This document shows, piece by piece, positions 6,225-8,415 of a DNA stretch of 8,415 bases. Numbering within the stretch: the first letter of the stretch is position 1; the number at the start of each line of letters is the position of its first letter. The stretch is from Propionibacteriaceae bacterium (GTDB taxonomy: Bacteria; Actinomycetota; Actinomycetes; Propionibacteriales; Propionibacteriaceae), in NCBI GenBank assembly GCA_027346035.1, contig DAIESZ010000022.1:1-8415 (forward strand), given 5' to 3'. A program made the position numbers and the translations under genes. The notes under the pieces are model-generated. The model saw only the letters and a program-made list of their open reading frames with translations, did no database searches and had not been told where the DNA came from.

Positions 6225-7490
6225 GTGACCGATGTGCTCGCCCAATTGTCCGACCTCGTCGACGAGGCCACCCGGCGCCTCGCGCGGGTGACCAGGATCA
6301 CCCCGCTGCAACCGAACGCTCGGCTCAGCGCCGCCACGGGCGCCACCGTGCTGCTCAAGCGCGAGGATCTCCAGCCGGTGCGCTCCTACAAGCTGAGGGG
6401 GGCCTACAACCTGATCGCGCAGCTGTCGGACGCCGAGCGCGCGGCCGGCGTCATCTGCGCGTCGGCCGGCAACCACGGCCAGGGGGTCGCCTGGGCCTGC
6501 GCCCACCTCGGGATCCGCGGCCACATCTACGTACCGTCGACGACGCCGCGGCAGAAGCGCGACCGGATGCTGGCCCTCGGCCAGGGCCGGGTGGAGCTCG
6601 TGGTCATCGGTGACACCTACGACGAGGCGTCCGCCGCCGCCAAGCATGCCGCCGTGCGCACGTCGGCGATCCTCGTGCCAGCGTTCGATGACCTGCGCAC
6701 GGCGGCGGGCCAGGGCACGGTGGCCGCCGAGATCGTCGACCAGCTGGGGCGTGCCCCCGACGTGGTGGTTCTCCCGGTGGGCGGCGGGGGCATGCTCTCG
6801 GGGGTGGGGGCGTGGTTCCGTACCCACCATCCCGACACCCGGCTGGTCGGGGTCGAGCCGGCCGGCGCCGCAAGCATGATGGCAGCGATGCGGGCCGGAC
6901 ACCCGGTCCCCCTGTCGTCGCTCGACACCTTCGTCGACGGCGCGGCGGTCGCCCGGGCCGGAGACGTCACCTATCCGATCGCCCGCGAGATCGGTGCCGA
7001 CATGGTCACCGTCGCCGAGGGACACATCTGCACCGAGATGCTCGCGCTCTATCAGACCGATGGGATCATCGCCGAGCCGGCCGGCGCGTTGGCCTCCTCG
7101 GCACTCACCGGTCCCCGCCCGCAGGTGCGGGTGGAACCCGGCCAAACCGTCGTGTGCGTCCTGTCCGGCGGCAACAACGACGTGTCCCGCTACGCCGAGA
7201 TCGTCGAGCGTTCCCTCGTCGACGAGGGGCGCAAGCACTACTTCCTGGTGAACTTCCCGCAGGAGCCGGGGGCGTTGCGACGCTTCCTCGACGAAGTACT
7301 GGGCCCCGACGACGACATCACGCTCTTCGAGTACGTCAAACGCTCGAACCGTGAGATCGGTCCTGCTCTGGTGGGCATCGAACTGGGCGATCCGGACAGC
7401 TACCCCGACCTGGTGGCCCGGATGGACGCGAGCCAGCTGACCGCCGAACTCATCAGCCCCGACAGCCCCTTGTACCGGTTCCTTGTCTGA
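6225..7490 (+). CDS. ilvA: Threonine ammonia-lyase (threonine dehydratase), short biosynthetic form with ACT-like domain
   Basis: This is PLP-dependent threonine deaminase, converting L-threonine to 2-oxobutanoate and ammonia, the first step of isoleucine synthesis; cytoplasmic. The 421-residue product matches the one-regulatory-domain form (B. subtilis is about 420 and corynebacterial forms about 435), not the long two-ACT E. coli form. The catalytic domain (about 15-325) has RSYKLRGAYN at 53-62 with Schiff-base Lys56, SAGNHGQGVA at 80-89, the phosphate-binding glycine run GGGGM at 186-190, and SGGNND at 314-319. Residues 335-421 form the ACT-like C-terminal domain, opening KHYFLVNFPQEPGALRRF at 337-354 and containing DDDITLFEYVKR at 362-373; this form is typically inhibited by isoleucine. 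The GTG at 6225 is used because it directly follows the -10-like box and opens at the family's usual N-terminus. It is divergent from malY, and the P-loop gene follows 64 bases later on the same strand. Confidence 0.94.
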   Translation: MTDVLAQLSDLVDEATRRLARVTRITPLQPNARLSAATGATVLLKREDLQPVRSYKLRGAYNLIAQLSDAERAAGVICASAGNHGQGVAWACAHLGIRGHIYVPSTTPRQKRDRMLALGQGRVELVVIGDTYDEASAAAKHAAVRTSAILVPAFDDLRTAAGQGTVAAEIVDQLGRAPDVVVLPVGGGGMLSGVGAWFRTHHPDTRLVGVEPAGAASMMAAMRAGHPVPLSSLDTFVDGAAVARAGDVTYPIAREIGADMVTVAEGHICTEMLALYQTDGIIAEPAGALASSALTGPRPQVRVEPGQTVVCVLSGGNNDVSRYAEIVERSLVDEGRKHYFLVNFPQEPGALRRFLDEVLGPDDDITLFEYVKRSNREIGPALVGIELGDPDSYPDLVARMDASQLTAELISPDSPLYRFLV

Positions 7491-7541
7491 TCACGGCCCA
7501 CAAGCGCGCCCTCCCGACGGGCAGGCGGACCCTCGTGTCCG

Positions 7542-7547
7542 TATCCT
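7542..7547 (+). promoter_or_regulatory. Putative -10 box of a leaderless transcript for the P-loop gene
   Basis: TATCCT fits the TANNNT pattern and lies 7 bases before the ATG at 7555, which again suggests a leaderless mRNA. The only purine-rich bases before the ATG (GGGA) are 2 bases away, too close for a ribosome binding site. No -35 is recognisable. If real, this gene has its own promoter in the 64-bp gap after ilvA and is not only read from ilvA. Confidence 0.4.
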
Positions 7548-7554
7548 CGGGACC

Positions 7555-8094
7555 ATGGCGACCCTGGTGCTGATCAACGGCGCACCGGGTTCGGGGAAGT
7601 CGACGCTGGCGTCGTCGGTGGCCTCGGAGCGGCCGCTGGCCCTCGCCCTCGACATCGACGCGATCAGGCACAACCTGGGTGGATGGCACGACGACCAGCG
7701 ATCCTCCGGGCTGCAGGCGCGGCGGCTGGCGATCGCCCTCGCCCGGCGGCAGCTCGGCGACGGCCACGACGTCGTCGTCGGGCAGTACCTGGCCCGCGTC
7801 GAGTTCATCGACGAACTCGAGGCGGTGGCCCGGCAGGTCCATGCGCACTTCGTCGAGATCGCCCTGGTGCTGGACGCCGCCTCGCTGGCGTCCCGACTGG
7901 CCTCACGCGTCGCGGCCCCCACCCGCCCCGAGCACGCGGTGAACAACAGACTCGTGGGCCCCGCGGATGCCGAGACGCTGGTGGCCGCGATGGATCGGGT
8001 GCTGGCGGCACGACCCCAGGCGGTGCGGATCGACGGGTCGGGCACCGTCCGCCAGACACTGGACGCCGTGCGCCAGGCGCTGCCGCGCTGCTGA
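7555..8094 (+). CDS. Small P-loop NTPase / AAA_33-type kinase-like protein
   Basis: A 179-residue, cytoplasmic single-domain P-loop protein. The N-terminus is a strand plus Walker A loop (LVLINGAPGSGKST at 4-17, Lys15 binding phosphate). ALDIDAIRHNLGGW at 31-44 has the D-x-D/R placement seen in small-molecule kinases and chloramphenicol-phosphotransferase- or zeta-like AAA_33 proteins, where an Asp near here acts on the substrate hydroxyl. VVVGQYLARVEFIDELE at 73-89 would be the strand-helix carrying substrate contacts. LDAASLASRLASRVA at 106-120 followed by Arg-rich residues looks like the lid. The substrate cannot be read from sequence, and there is no antitoxin-like partner, so a toxin role is unsupported. 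ATG at 7555 is preferred: a TTG at 7483 would add 24 residues of non-conserved sequence overlapping ilvA. The stop lies 11 bases from the stop of the converging ispH gene. Confidence 0.8.
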   Translation: MATLVLINGAPGSGKSTLASSVASERPLALALDIDAIRHNLGGWHDDQRSSGLQARRLAIALARRQLGDGHDVVVGQYLARVEFIDELEAVARQVHAHFVEIALVLDAASLASRLASRVAAPTRPEHAVNNRLVGPADAETLVAAMDRVLAARPQAVRIDGSGTVRQTLDAVRQALPRC

Positions 8095-8105
8095 GGGCCC
8101 CGGAG

Positions 8106-8415
8106 TCAGTGGCGCAGGGCGCTCTTCGGCAGATCGCGACGCAGTTCCGGGGGCAGCGCGAAGGTGAGGGACTCCTCGGTGAGGCGTTCCTCGTCCGCTG
8201 GTGGAAAGCCATTGGCCTCGAGGTGGGCAAGTACCCCTTCGACCAGTTCCTCGGGTACGGAGGCGCCGGATGTGACACCGATCGACTGCACCTGGTCGAG
8301 CCATTCGGGGAGGATCTCGGTGGCGTTGTCGACGCGGTAGGCGGCCTTCGCCCCGGATTCGAGGGCCACCTCGACGAGGCGCACGGAGTTGGACGAGTTG
8401 CGTGAGCCGACGACG
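8106..8415 (-). CDS. ispH: 4-hydroxy-3-methylbut-2-enyl diphosphate reductase, C-terminal part (5' end outside the window)
   Basis: IspH (LytB) is the [4Fe-4S] enzyme of the last MEP-pathway step, reducing HMBPP to isopentenyl and dimethylallyl diphosphates in the cytoplasm. The last 102 residues are in the window, about a third of a normal IspH. The block VVGSRNSSNSVRLVEVA, starting at the first visible residue, is the diphosphate-binding SxN signature of the family, followed by the family's VTSGASVPE. The three cluster cysteines lie upstream, outside the window, so completeness of the active site cannot be judged. The tail ends PKSALRH. It converges on the P-loop gene with an 11-base gap and no room for a standard terminator. 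In other actinobacteria ispH is often close to rmuC and ychF; here about 5.2 kb separates it from rmuC. Confidence 0.94.
   Translation of the reverse strand, partial: VVGSRNSSNSVRLVEVALESGAKAAYRVDNATEILPEWLDQVQSIGVTSGASVPEELVEGVLAHLEANGFPPADEERLTEESLTFALPPELRRDLPKSALRH

Noticed and set aside
6126..7238. Open frame of 370 codons on the minus strand opposite ilvA
   Set aside because: It is a shadow of ilvA with no motif of its own, and it runs through the malY/ilvA promoter gap.
7483..7554. Upstream TTG start for the P-loop gene, overlapping the ilvA stop
   Set aside because: The added 24 residues are hydrophilic and unlike the family N-terminus, which normally begins a few residues before the first beta strand and Walker A. 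The ATG at 7555 also has a -10-like box at leaderless spacing.
7491..7554. GCCC/GGGC inverted repeat after ilvA as a terminator
   Set aside because: The stem is only 4 bp and lacks a U-tract. The gap is better explained by the promoter of the next gene.
7555..8094. Zeta-type toxin of a toxin-antitoxin pair
   Set aside because: No small antitoxin gene adjoins it; the neighbours are ilvA and ispH. The P-loop alone does not identify a toxin.

Overview
The window is high-GC DNA (about 70% G+C by eye, with G or C at nearly every third codon position). Two translation starts sit 6-7 bases after a -10-like hexamer with no usable ribosome binding site, which is the leaderless pattern common in Actinomycetota. 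The gene content also fits an actinobacterium: an M18 aminopeptidase, RmuC, IspH, and a one-ACT-domain threonine dehydratase of the corynebacterial/bacillar type. I cannot fix the genus; something near the Propionibacteriales is a guess.

Layout: (1) 1-969, minus: 5' part of an M18 aminopeptidase gene, running off the left edge. (2) About 961-1264, plus: a small unrecognised ORF with very strong third-position bias and a possible frame switch near 1013-1020. (3) 1323-2870, plus: rmuC. (4) 2848-4827, minus: a GH120-type beta-xylosidase whose 3' end overlaps that of rmuC; a TTAGT-N11-ACTAA inverted repeat lies just upstream of it. (5) 4999-6147, minus: a MalY/PatB-type PLP C-S lyase or aminotransferase. 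(6) 6225-7490, plus: ilvA, divergent from malY across a 77-bp gap that holds an imperfect 24-bp palindrome. (7) 7555-8094, plus: a small P-loop kinase-like protein. (8) 8106-8415, minus: the C-terminal part of IspH, running off the right edge.

The genes do not form one pathway. The middle of the window combines intracellular xylo-oligosaccharide hydrolysis (GH120) with amino-acid metabolism: threonine to 2-oxobutanoate by IlvA, and probable cystathionine or other C-S cleavage by the MalY-like protein. Housekeeping genes flank these (aminopeptidase, RmuC, IspH). Coding density is very high: three junctions overlap or nearly touch, so most regulatory DNA lies in two short gaps, 4828-4998 and 6148-6224. 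I saw no mobile element, CRISPR array, tRNA, rRNA or phage gene, and no clear new multi-gene system. The most useful leads are the candidate XylR/ROK-like site in front of the GH120 gene, the malY/ilvA palindrome, and the small frame-switching ORF beside the aminopeptidase gene.
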